Origin: Cyanobacteriota bacterium
GTDB lineage: Bacteria > Cyanobacteriota > Vampirovibrionia > Vampirovibrionales > Vampirovibrionaceae
Direction: 5' to 3'
DNA: 64,000 nucleotides
NCBI GenBank assembly: GCA_019751815.1
Contig: JAIEMW010000004.1
Coordinates: forward strand, 167,933-231,932
The position numbers and the translations under genes are program-made. This document shows, piece by piece, positions 16,455 through 23,921 of the stretch. Within the stretch, counting starts at the first letter, position 1; each line of letters begins with the position of its first letter. The notes below the pieces were generated by a model. It saw nothing but the letters and a program-made list of their open reading frames with translations, was not told the origin of the DNA and made no database searches.

Positions 16455-17105
16455 CTAGAGCCCTGAGTCTGGATCAGAACCTGGCTGTGGCGAAGCAGAA
16501 GCACTGCTGCCACCTCGCTGCGTAAAGCGGCGAGAGAATCGACCACCGCCAGCACCTTGAGCACCTCTGCCTTGCAAGCCTTTTCCTTGAAAGCGTTGTC
16601 CCAAACCAGAGGCAGCTTGCTGCTTGCGCTCCATGAGTTTCTGGAACTGCTCTGGTGTCAGCAATTTTTTCATCTGAAACACAGAGCGAATCCGCATTTC
16701 ATGCATTTGGTTCATCAATTGGCCCAGTTCTTGCTGTTTGGCCAAAGCCGTTCCTTCATCAGCATTAGGGCTATGCATGTACTGCATAAATTCCTGACGG
16801 CGTTGTTGGATTTGTTCTTTGAGGGCTTGGGCTTGTTGGCGGTTTTGTTCGTGCATGGTTTTAAACTGCTGCAATTGCTCAGATGAAACACCCATTTTTT
16901 GCAGCCGCCCTTCCATCTCAGCGCGACGTTGCTTCATTTGCTCAGGTGTTTGGCCATGATCACCGCGATCGCCGCCAAAACCACCCGAGAATCTATTATG
17001 CCCCGTGCCAGAAGCATTGCCAGGATCAGCGTAACTCATTGAAAATCCACTGAGTAGAATACTCACCGCTAAGGCGTTAATTAAGTATCGGGTTGCTTTC
17101 ATCAC
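16455..17105 (-). CDS. Periplasmic Spy/CpxP-like (LTxxQ family) sensor or chaperone
   Basis: 216 residues with a signal peptide (MMKATRYLINALAVSILLSG..., cleavage probably after SYA near residue 26). The mature part is a helical, Gln- and Met-rich protein with LTPEQFQKLMERKQ, the LTxxQ motif of Spy, CpxP, ZraP and the metal sensor CnrX. It is first in the operon, 44 bases ahead of the sigma gene. By analogy to cnrYXH it could sense envelope stress or metals for the sigma/anti-sigma pair; Met-rich helices would suit Cu/Ag or redox sensing, but that is inference. The C-terminus is a Gly/Arg/Ser-rich low-complexity tail. Confidence 0.8.
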   Translation of the reverse strand: MMKATRYLINALAVSILLSGFSMSYADPGNASGTGHNRFSGGFGGDRGDHGQTPEQMKQRRAEMEGRLQKMGVSSEQLQQFKTMHEQNRQQAQALKEQIQQRRQEFMQYMHSPNADEGTALAKQQELGQLMNQMHEMRIRSVFQMKKLLTPEQFQKLMERKQQAASGLGQRFQGKGLQGRGAQGAGGGRFSRRFTQRGGSSASASPQPGSDPDSGL

Positions 17106-17163
17106 TTCACATCTCCTGGTTAGGGTTAAAAAAACTCGGCCGTAGGCGTCATCTGTCTCTATT

Positions 17164-17190
17164 TACGCAATCGGTCCTAAAAAAGTTTCA
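17164..17190 (-). promoter_or_regulatory. ECF-type promoter of the sensor/sigma/anti-sigma operon
   Basis: On the minus strand TGAAAC (17190-17185), 17 bases, CGTA (17167-17164). This is the -35/-10 form recognised by SigW-like ECF factors (TGAAAC-N16-CGTA in Bacillus subtilis), with a T tract after the -35 as usual. It is the only such pair seen near this operon and lies about 59 bases before its first start codon, with AGGAG next to that ATG. Confidence 0.7.
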
Positions 17191-17197
17191 AGCGTTT

Positions 17198-17998
17198 TCA
17201 GAGGCAGGGTTTTTCTGATGCAAATTGATATGGATCGGCCTTAATCACTTTGGTGAGTGCATCCCAGAAAGACTGTTCATGCTGCCAGGCAAGTGCGTAG
17301 TCACTCTCACTCCCCAGCAAAGCTGCGGCCGCATCAGCTTGGTGCATACACCATACCTGAATACTGCCTAACCCTTCTATCATCAATTTTTTTCCAGCAA
17401 ACATGCGCATTAAACGCCCCGCACCAAACGGCATGGATGGATTGACACATGCCCGCGAAAGCCACAAAGCCATCCGCTCGGCTTTTTCAAAAACAGCCTG
17501 CTGATAAGCCTGATTCAGGAAAGGTTTGCTTTGTTCTAAACCACTTTTCTGGCCGACTTCCAGCCACCATTCAGCCATCCGGGTTGCCAGGCCTTCTAGG
17601 GGATCAAAATCAGCAGGATTGGGGGCATAACCAGACACCCAATCGATTACGTCAGCTTGCAGAAAAGCGCCATCCGACTGTTTAAAGTCTTGAATCCCCT
17701 CACAGAAGAGCGTAAACGTATCGGGATCAAGCTGAAAGCCATAATGAATGAGATTGAGCAACTGGACAGGGGGCAAAGAATAGGCAATGGTTCTAGCAGT
17801 GGTAGCCGGCAGATACGACAACACGGCTTCGCCCACTTCAGTAAAGGAACGGTCCACCCAAGTGGCGGTTGTATCTCGGCCTACACCCAAAGGTCTTAAC
17901 AAGGCCGCTAATTTCATCGCCAAAGGCAGCGTTACTCGCTGTAAACTGGCAACCTGCGAATGGGCAGAATGCTCCGCGATGCTATGGATAAAATTCAT
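17198..17998 (-). CDS. Protein of unknown function
   Basis: 266 residues, not recognised. Mostly helical and soluble-looking, with a long acidic/aromatic middle (DVIDWVSGYAPNPADFDPLE, RMAEWWLEVGQ) and no signal peptide, clear membrane helix or catalytic motif. The start at 17998 is supported by TTTAGGACGG about 6-10 bases before the ATG. It is upstream of and on the same strand as the ECF operon, but the ECF promoter begins just after its stop codon, so it is probably a separate unit. Confidence 0.6.
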   Translation of the reverse strand: MNFIHSIAEHSAHSQVASLQRVTLPLAMKLAALLRPLGVGRDTTATWVDRSFTEVGEAVLSYLPATTARTIAYSLPPVQLLNLIHYGFQLDPDTFTLFCEGIQDFKQSDGAFLQADVIDWVSGYAPNPADFDPLEGLATRMAEWWLEVGQKSGLEQSKPFLNQAYQQAVFEKAERMALWLSRACVNPSMPFGAGRLMRMFAGKKLMIEGLGSIQVWCMHQADAAAALLGSESDYALAWQHEQSFWDALTKVIKADPYQFASEKPCL

Positions 17999-18316
17999 GC
18001 AGCCGTCCTAAAGAGGGAAGAATCACTGAGAGAACCCCGAAATTGAAGCGTGGCTGGGTCTTTTTTGACTCCTGTTTCTTCAACAGGTGGGTGTCCTCCG
18101 TGATCAAGCGCTGTTTCCAACACAAGGGCAAGCCCTTCAGTAGGTTTACATTGCGACCAAGCGAGTTCTGGACTCCCGTTTTAAAGGTGTAGAGCAAAAA
18201 AAACGGTCAGCCACATTTCGGGGTATCCCTCAGTGGGTACCGTTTTATTATCGCACAATCCTGTTCACACCATGCAATTCTTAAGGGCCAAGCAAGCGAA
18301 TCTCTAGCGGGTTTCT
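17999..18316. other. Gene-free stretch with a hairpin/terminator at 18196-18243
   Basis: 318 bases without a credible gene; the only ORF (minus strand, 18197-17982) overlaps the next gene's start and has no family character. It contains the terminator at 18196-18243, a small inverted repeat CCTGTT/AACAGG around 18071-18086, and a 13-bp tandem duplication at its right end. Confidence 0.6.
18196..18243 (-). terminator. Intrinsic terminator
   Basis: On the minus strand ACGGT (18243-18239) pairs with ACCGT (18207-18203), with an inner GGTA/TACC-CCC/GGG hairpin between, and is followed by eight T residues (18203-18196). The mirrored A/T tracts let it work on both strands. It would end the small gene at 18317-18580. 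Confidence 0.55.
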
Positions 18317-18326
18317 CTAGCGGGTC
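18301..18326. repeat. 13-bp tandem duplication over a stop codon
   Basis: TCTCTAGCGGGTT (18301-18313) then TCTCTAGCGGGTC (18314-18326), 12 of 13 identical. The second copy contains the stop codon (minus strand, 18319-18317) of the small gene. Confidence 0.85.
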
Positions 18327-18580
18327 TCTTTAGTCTCTAACAACCGGTGAGCAAGAACCGTATGAATCGTGTCGTGTCCGGCATGACTCTCAGATTGCCG
18401 CTTCTCTTTATTCGCCATGATCTCATCCATAATGGTTAATGAATCGTCCAACAGGCGCTGTCTTTCTTCCGTTTGAATCTCTGTTTTCTTGTCAACAGCC
18501 AGCGCTCGGCACTCCGCCCAAAGACGTTTCCAGAAAAGACCCGAGAAAATAGCGATGATATTTCCGTGCTTTTTGGACAT
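18317..18580 (-). CDS. Small charged protein of unknown function
   Basis: 87 residues, not recognised. I chose the ATG at 18580 because GAGGAG (18595-18590) stands 9 bases before it, a strong Shine-Dalgarno; the open frame extends 17 codons further without such support. The N-terminus has a short hydrophobic patch (NIIAIFSGLFWKRLW), and the rest is a charged helix (RQRLLDDSLTIMDEIMANKEK). It is followed by a terminator. Possibly a peripheral membrane peptide. Confidence 0.5.
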   Translation of the reverse strand: MSKKHGNIIAIFSGLFWKRLWAECRALAVDKKTEIQTEERQRLLDDSLTIMDEIMANKEKRQSESHAGHDTIHTVLAHRLLETKETR

Positions 18581-18701
18581 ACCCAAGGACTCCTCGAAGT
18601 TTTCACCTGCCGGTTGACATGAATCCGACACCAGTGACCGTTGTGAGTGAGTGAATTTTCTCTTTTTTCTCTCTCAAGCACACGAAGGCTTAGGACTCAT
18701 T

Positions 18702-18782
18702 ATGAGCCTTGCCCCAATCGGTGACATCACCCAAACAGAGGACCTGTCCAACAGAGAACTGACGGGAGCAGGGTATGTTTGA
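18702..18782 (+). CDS. Candidate 26-residue small ORF
   Basis: ATG with TAGGA 7 bases upstream, coding MSLAPIGDITQTEDLSNREL and six more residues (TGAGYV) to a TGA. It lies in an otherwise empty 320-base region (18581-18902) between divergent genes. No relatives are recognised and the length allows chance. The same region ends with a possible promoter for the 18903 gene (TTCACA 18856-18861, 18 bases, TATAGA 18880-18885). Confidence 0.25.
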   Translation: MSLAPIGDITQTEDLSNRELTGAGYV

Positions 18783-18902
18783 AGCACACGCAACGAGGAC
18801 ACAGCTAGTACATCACTAGCACAAAAAACCCTTCAGCGTGTTTTATGGAGTATATTTCACACAGGCCAAAACCGTTCAATATAGAATCGATCCACAACCA
18901 CT

Positions 18903-19676
18903 ATGCAGCTTAAGGCTTACAAAACGGGAGAATCTATCCCCGGAGGGTATCCTGTCAGCTCTCGTCAGCTGATAGAAGCGGGTGACGTCGTTGCGCGACG
19001 TCAGCGGCATTTTAGCCCTTTTCTGCAGCACACACAGCCCGATCCCATTCCCTCTCAACGGGCCTTTATTGCGAAAAACTTTACCCAGCACTTTTGGCCC
19101 AGCTATGAGCTAGGCTTTGTCCGCTATTTTGAAGAATGGCGAAAAAAACCCTTTAAAGCCGTCAGCGCCATTGCCATGGGCACCGGCATCGGCTTACTGC
19201 TCACTGCGTTTCGGAATCATTCTCATGTTGTGAAGGGAGTCTTTTTACTCGGCCTCATGGGAATTCCTGTTTTTTCTGCTGTGAAATACCTCCCTGAGAT
19301 GAAAGCCGCTTATAAAACGGTACAAGAAGGAGAGCCTACTAAGGGTTTAGAGCAATTTAAAAAAGCGATGGACGAGCTCGTCTACCAAGTCGGTCATGTC
19401 TACCTAAAACCCCTTACCCTGGGGCTGATTATAATCGCTCCCTTACTGGCACTCCCCCGAATGGCGAAACAGCCGATCAACTTCTTTGAAAAAGGGATGC
19501 AGCGGCTACTGACCTCTATGGGACCCAACAATACCAGAGTTACCCACTCATTTTTAGAGCCTATTCTCAGTCGGATTGATACTTTCGCTAACTGGCTGAT
19601 TCGCTTAACCAAGCCAGTAGAGAACACCAGACTGATGAAAGGGCTGGCAGAAGCCGCTGGCGTAAACAAACATTAA
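18903..19676 (+). CDS. Membrane protein of unknown function
   Basis: 257 residues, not recognised. Hydrophobic stretches at about 90-105 (AVSAIAMGTGIGLLLTAF), 111-127 (GVFLLGLMGIPVFSAV) and 173-187 (LTLGLIIIAPLLALP) suggest two or three membrane helices with cytoplasmic basic loops. The N-terminal 60 residues are polar. There is no convincing Shine-Dalgarno. In general plan it resembles the other orphan membrane proteins of this window (27782-28540, 45534-46859), but I cannot show homology. Confidence 0.65.
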   Translation: MQLKAYKTGESIPGGYPVSSRQLIEAGDVVARRQRHFSPFLQHTQPDPIPSQRAFIAKNFTQHFWPSYELGFVRYFEEWRKKPFKAVSAIAMGTGIGLLLTAFRNHSHVVKGVFLLGLMGIPVFSAVKYLPEMKAAYKTVQEGEPTKGLEQFKKAMDELVYQVGHVYLKPLTLGLIIIAPLLALPRMAKQPINFFEKGMQRLLTSMGPNNTRVTHSFLEPILSRIDTFANWLIRLTKPVENTRLMKGLAEAAGVNKH

Positions 19677-19827
19677 GTAACGAATTGGCGCTAAAGCCTA
19701 TCTGCAAGATATATACTCGAAATCTATCCTGAATAAAACACGTATCCAGTACTGATAGGAATCCCACTAAGCTGTAACATCAACTCGGACGGGCAAAATT
19801 AGACTATTGTTTTTTAAATGATACAGG

Positions 19828-19844
19828 TCATAATGACATTATCA
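19828..19844. promoter_or_regulatory. 17-base palindrome, Fur/PerR-box-like
   Basis: TCATAATGACATTATCA: two 8-base half-sites around a central A, 7 of 8 positions symmetric. Its AT-rich ATAAT/ATTAT halves resemble 7-1-7 boxes of the Fur/PerR family. A second inverted repeat, CGTTTTT-GAC-AAAAACG, is at 19860-19876. Both lie upstream of the small ORF at 19944. Confidence 0.35.
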
Positions 19845-19943
19845 GGTGGAGGTGGTTAGCGTTTTTGACAAAAACGACACTTTCCGGCACTGAGTTTTTA
19901 GTGTGTGTGTAAACCCAGTCATTGGTGGTGGAGAATCGAAATC

Positions 19944-20108
19944 GTGTTAACGTCATCGCGGCTCTTTGAGTCTTTGGGCGAATATCTGGGCGACTGTCTG
20001 GCCTCTGTGCATCCGCAAGAAGCATTTTTAACACAGACAGGGCTCGATTCCGTGGTATTCAATCCTGCGCCCTTAGCCCAGCAGAAGCGTTGGTCCATCG
20101 CATCCTAA
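19944..20108 (+). CDS. Candidate 54-residue small protein
   Basis: Starts at GTG 19944 with GGTGGAG 10 bases upstream and ends at 20108, followed 66 bases later by a perfect intrinsic terminator on the same strand. Nothing else would use that terminator, which is the best argument that this stretch is transcribed. The peptide begins MLTSSRLFESLGEYLGDCLA and shows no known motif. The 560-base interval between the 18903 and 20243 genes otherwise holds only the palindromes at 19828-19876. Confidence 0.42.
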   Translation: MLTSSRLFESLGEYLGDCLASVHPQEAFLTQTGLDSVVFNPAPLAQQKRWSIAS

Positions 20109-20174
20109 ACCATTGCGTCTTCGCTTTTTTTTAAACTGCTTTTTTAGTTTTTGCTTGCTCTCTCTTCTTCATTT

Positions 20175-20211
20175 AGGTGTGTATTGAACGATACACACCT
20201 TTTTCTTTTTT
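20175..20211 (+). terminator. Strong intrinsic terminator
   Basis: AGGTGTGTAT (20175-20184), loop TGAACG, ATACACACCT (20191-20200): a perfect 10-bp stem followed by TTTTCTTTTTT. It also excludes the far-upstream ATG at 20177 as the start of the methyltransferase gene. Confidence 0.9.
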
Positions 20212-20242
20212 ATATACTGGCTCTTATTGGAGTGACACCCCC

Positions 20243-21970
20243 TTGCAAGCAGAAAAAGCCAGAGACACGGCACTCAAACGAGCCGTCGATTTTGAGCAGA
20301 CCCGTCCCCTTCACGCGGGTGTATATTACACGCCACCGCTCTTAGCCAGGTGGGTTACTGCGTTTTGTCTGAGTGCCTATTGCAAGACCGGCGATTTGAA
20401 CGCGCCAACAATCATCGATCCAGCCTGCGGCAGTGGTATTTTCCTGGCCGAGGCTCTGTACTTTTTGTGGCACAGACGACAAGAGAGTGCCTATACCCTC
20501 TGTAAAACCTCTATCTGGGGAGTGGATACGGACGCTGAAGCAATAGAGACGGCCCGCCATATCCTTCTTGAGCTTATTTGCTCCCTAGACACCATTGAAA
20601 CAGCACAGGATAAAAAACGTGTCACAGAGATGCTCATCCAACAGATTAGTGTGGATAACCCTCTATCGGCAGACACCCGTATCCCTCTGGCTCATTGGGA
20701 CATGGTTCTTGGAAATCCTCCCTATATGCAGCCTGTCAGAAAGCACTCAAAAATGAGTGACACGGTTCTCAAAGCTTATGCACCGGGGAAAGCCGACTTG
20801 TGTGATGCCTTTGTGCTTTTGGGGCTAAAGCTCTTAAAAGATTCTGGGCATTTTGCCTGGATTCTGCCGGCGTATTGGCAGGATCGATACACCTCAAAAT
20901 ATCTTAGGGAGGTACTTCTCAGCCAAAGCAAACTTGAATATTACTGGAGTTTTGACCCTAAGACACCGTTATTCTCAAGAGCCACAGGGCATCAGAGCAG
21001 TATTTTAGTTGGATGCAAACAGAGCCAAACTCAAATGGAGTCTCAATCTCTCATTGATGGGGGAACCGGTCATTTAAAAAGCTTGCTCTCTATTAACCCT
21101 GAAGATAAAGAATCACTGCCAAAAATAATCCTGAAACAACAAGGGAAGCAGAGCGATTACAGGGTTCAATTATTTTTTAACCCCCTAGAACCCAGCATTT
21201 TAGAGAGGCTTTCAGGAAACGGAGACGCGCTGCTTCCCCCAAGCACCGTTCAGCAGGGGGTTATCCTGCCGCAAGACAGGCTCACACAAAAGGCTTGGAA
21301 AGATTCTTCTGTGAGCCAACAGACCATGGCCAGTCCAGGGGCGCCGATCTTCATTTTTTCTCAAGATGAAATAATCAACATGGCGCTGAATGATACAGAG
21401 AAGCAATGGTTTCGGCCCTACTGTAATCCTAAATCCTTTCAGTCCGGCGACTTTCAATCTGGGATTATTCGAGAATGGCTTCTTTACGCTAATCAAGACT
21501 TTAGACGCACTATAAAAACCCGACCCAAGGACTTTCCATGCTTAAAGCAGCATCTCGAGAGAATGGCACCATGGATTACGTCCAGCAACGCTCCCTACGG
21601 ACTTCACCGAGCCCGACAAGCTACTTGGTTCGAATCCCCTCACAAACTACTGGGGCTTCGCCAGTGCAAGCAGCCTGGGTTCATGTGGCTACCGCAACCC
21701 GCTTATGTGAATCAAAACTTCAACGTGATTGATGCGAATCGCTTCCCCCATGAGTCACCGTTTTACCAGAATCCGGCAACACTCTGCCAGGTCCTCAATT
21801 CCATCGAAGCAGCATTTTGGTGGTTCCACACCAAACGCAAGGGCGACCGGCTTCAGCTAGACAAAGACGCTTTGCTCAGCTTACCAGCAGCTATTATAAC
21901 CCCCTTAAGCCAAACGGAAACCCGGTATATCCAGGACTGGGCTGTGCAAAACGGGTTTTATAATTTTTAG
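20243..21970 (+). CDS. Solitary Eco57I/TaqI-class adenine-N6 DNA methyltransferase
   Basis: Class gamma N6-adenine methyltransferase. AdoMet motif I is DPACGSG (residues 59-65), preceded by the usual GVYYTPPLLARW (motif X); the catalytic motif IV is NPPY (158-161, in MVLGNPPYM). The C-terminal half (about 290-575) fits a TaqI-like target-recognition region. No nuclease motif is visible, and no separate restriction gene lies beside it, so it looks like an orphan methyltransferase or the remnant of a type IIG/BREX-like module. The TTG at 20243 has GGAG 10 bases before it and avoids the terminator that overlaps the longest open frame. Convergent with the prepilin-like gene, overlapping by 4 bases. 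Confidence 0.85.
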   Translation: MQAEKARDTALKRAVDFEQTRPLHAGVYYTPPLLARWVTAFCLSAYCKTGDLNAPTIIDPACGSGIFLAEALYFLWHRRQESAYTLCKTSIWGVDTDAEAIETARHILLELICSLDTIETAQDKKRVTEMLIQQISVDNPLSADTRIPLAHWDMVLGNPPYMQPVRKHSKMSDTVLKAYAPGKADLCDAFVLLGLKLLKDSGHFAWILPAYWQDRYTSKYLREVLLSQSKLEYYWSFDPKTPLFSRATGHQSSILVGCKQSQTQMESQSLIDGGTGHLKSLLSINPEDKESLPKIILKQQGKQSDYRVQLFFNPLEPSILERLSGNGDALLPPSTVQQGVILPQDRLTQKAWKDSSVSQQTMASPGAPIFIFSQDEIINMALNDTEKQWFRPYCNPKSFQSGDFQSGIIREWLLYANQDFRRTIKTRPKDFPCLKQHLERMAPWITSSNAPYGLHRARQATWFESPHKLLGLRQCKQPGFMWLPQPAYVNQNFNVIDANRFPHESPFYQNPATLCQVLNSIEAAFWWFHTKRKGDRLQLDKDALLSLPAAIITPLSQTETRYIQDWAVQNGFYNF

Positions 21971-22281
21971 TTACTCTGGGGCGGATTCACCGTAGGAATG
22001 TCGCCCGAGGTCACTGCACTGGGCAGGCTGCCTGTCACAGCTCGATAATCAATATAGCCTTGGGCATTCACCGGGACAGAACTGGTAATGGGGGCAGCAG
22101 GACTGGGTTGTGCCATATACATCACAGACGGGTTGGCCTGTGCCTGGATTGCCAACTGGCTTAGATAACTTAAGCCCGCCAGACCGGACACAAGAAGGAA
22201 GGTTCCCATCAAAGAGAATTCCATCAACTCGTGGCCTTTGAGAGCCACTCTAAACTTCAAGCAAGACTTCACAGGAAACAT
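21967..22281 (-). CDS. Prepilin-like small membrane protein (Flp/TadE-like leader)
   Basis: 104 residues from the ATG at 22281 (GTG at 22284 is equally possible; TTAGGA is about 11-13 bases upstream). The sequence ALKGHELMEFSLMGTFLLVS has the prepilin-peptidase pattern: basic leader, Gly at the cleavage site, then Glu at +5 and an aromatic at +6 followed by about 20 hydrophobic residues, as in Flp pilins (G/xxxxEY). After the helix comes a Pro/Ser/Ala-rich tail ending in NPPQSN. No pilus assembly gene is nearby. The frame is open to 22383 but lacks support there. It lies downstream of hemY on the same strand. Confidence 0.5.
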   Translation of the reverse strand: MFPVKSCLKFRVALKGHELMEFSLMGTFLLVSGLAGLSYLSQLAIQAQANPSVMYMAQPSPAAPITSSVPVNAQGYIDYRAVTGSLPSAVTSGDIPTVNPPQSN

Positions 22282-22410
22282 CACGGTCTCGTATATCCTA
22301 AGGAAATTGTCATGTAAATCATCTAACCCCCGCCAGGATTGGGAGTCTCTTTCATCTCTTAGTAGTGTTATCGACGCCGCCAACCCAAAATACAGAAAGA
22401 CCGCGAAATG

Positions 22411-23898
22411 TTACACAGTTGTTACGGTCTTGTTACAGCTGTGCTGTGACAACAGATACGACTCCACTTGCCTTGAGACCCGAGTGGCATATTTCACACA
22501 ATCATTGAGGGAAACCCCACCCAGATAATTCCCCACCAAATACAACCCACTGGCTTCCGGGTGAGAGTCCAAAAAGGACTGTATTTGCTGCACCCGAACC
22601 GTATGCGGTGTCTGACTATGAGTATATTGCGGAATCGCCCGTCTGTAACGAATCACCGAAGACCAGGCTGTCTGAATGGAAGTCAATTGCGGGAAAAGCT
22701 TTTTCAGATCAGCTTTCACCTGATTCAGCACGCGTTCATCTGACCATTCTGAAGTTTCTGGATGGTGAGCACCTCCCAGAAAGCAGCTCAGCAAATGATA
22801 CGGACCAACGGTACTATCGTGAATTTGCACCCGCTGAGGAAAGAGACTGCTTGTCCAGATAGCACCCAGCGTGATGATATCACTCTCCTTTCTGGGGACA
22901 AGACAGCCAAACCCGTCCAAGTTAAGACCAGGAGCCTCATAGGCCAAGTGAACCACCGACATCGGGGCATAGGGAATCGATTCAAGCGGGTCAACCAATT
23001 CAGGAAGAGCCTTCCCCAGCAAACGCGCGGTCACATCGGCGGGGGTTGCCAAAATCAGACAAGGCGCATGGTGAGTTTGACCTTCGTTTGTGTCTACTTT
23101 CCAAGTCACAAGCGTTGATTCTAAACTATGCGTGACAGACTGGACGGTTGTATTAAGACGAACAGAGTCAGCCGGAAGGGTTTCTACCAATTTTTTTGGT
23201 AAAGTGTCCATTCCTTCTGGGAAATTATACAGTCCGTAGGGACGTTTTTTAGTCGGAATTTTATTTTGCTTAAAGCGCCCAAACAGGAGTCCCTTCAAGA
23301 TACTACCGTATTCTTGTTCCCATGCCACCAGCTTGGGGAAAATTGCCGCTGCCTCCAACGTGTCTGGGTTGCCCGCATACACCCCAGAAAGAAAGGGAGC
23401 TACCAGGTAATCCAGAACTTCTGAGCCAAAGCGGCGACGAATAAAGGCAGAAACAGACTCATTTCCTGTTTTGTCGGGAATCTCTGTTCTAAACGGCTCA
23501 GTGAGAATTTGCCATTTCGCCCGAAGACTTAACAAAGGCGTGGTCATAAACCCCCATAGAGACATCGGCACTGGTGTTAAGTGTTTATTTTTGAAGATAT
23601 ATCTGTTCTTGGCGGTGGAAGACGTTGACTGCAAGGGCAAAGCAAGTGCTTCACACAAGGAAATCATCTCACTTCCTGAACTTTGGAAGGTATGTGGGCC
23701 TTCTTCAACCAAAAATTCGGCAAGAACAGAGCGATCAGACGAGTATAACGTCTCTTTGCAAGAGCGAATCACCCCACCCACATAGTCGCTTGCCTCTAGC
23801 AAAAGAACTTTCCGGCCCACTTGATTCAGCTGGTAGGCGGCTACCAGGCCAGACAACCCTGCCCCCACGATGATAACGTCCCATTCGGCCTGTCTCAT
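22411..23898 (-). CDS. hemY: Protoporphyrinogen/coproporphyrinogen oxidase, FAD-dependent
   Basis: Oxidises protoporphyrinogen IX (or coproporphyrinogen III in the alternative pathway) by six electrons. The N-terminal dinucleotide fold is DVIIVGAGLSGLVAAYQL (FAD GxGxxG), continuing LLLEASDYVGGVIRS; also SVSAFIRRRFGSEVLDYLV and FLSGVYAGNP are family signatures, and GLYLVGNYLGGVSLNDCVKY is the C-terminal FAD motif. 495 residues, within the normal range. Last of hemE-hemN-hemH-hemY, 23 bases after hemH. The presence of hemN and absence of hemQ favour the protoporphyrin route. A 14-bp tandem duplication covers its start codon. Confidence 0.93.
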   Translation of the reverse strand: MRQAEWDVIIVGAGLSGLVAAYQLNQVGRKVLLLEASDYVGGVIRSCKETLYSSDRSVLAEFLVEEGPHTFQSSGSEMISLCEALALPLQSTSSTAKNRYIFKNKHLTPVPMSLWGFMTTPLLSLRAKWQILTEPFRTEIPDKTGNESVSAFIRRRFGSEVLDYLVAPFLSGVYAGNPDTLEAAAIFPKLVAWEQEYGSILKGLLFGRFKQNKIPTKKRPYGLYNFPEGMDTLPKKLVETLPADSVRLNTTVQSVTHSLESTLVTWKVDTNEGQTHHAPCLILATPADVTARLLGKALPELVDPLESIPYAPMSVVHLAYEAPGLNLDGFGCLVPRKESDIITLGAIWTSSLFPQRVQIHDSTVGPYHLLSCFLGGAHHPETSEWSDERVLNQVKADLKKLFPQLTSIQTAWSSVIRYRRAIPQYTHSQTPHTVRVQQIQSFLDSHPEASGLYLVGNYLGGVSLNDCVKYATRVSRQVESYLLSQHSCNKTVTTV

Positions 23899-23921
23899 CA
23901 GTATCGTCTCATCCGTATCGC
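23894..23921. repeat. 14-bp tandem duplication over the hemY start codon
   Basis: CTCATCAGTATCGT (23894-23907) then CTCATCCGTATCGC (23908-23921), 12 of 14 identical. The hemY ATG (23898-23896) lies in the first copy; the second holds an equivalent ATG triplet 14 bases upstream in another frame. Confidence 0.8.

Noticed and set aside
17982-18197. Minus-strand ORF of 71 codons
   Set aside because: Overlaps the start of the well-formed gene at 17198-17998, has no ribosome binding site and no recognisable composition.
20177-20242. Upstream start (ATG 20177) for the DNA methyltransferase
   Set aside because: The ATG lies inside a perfect terminator stem and has no Shine-Dalgarno, whereas TTG 20243 has GGAG at 10 bases.
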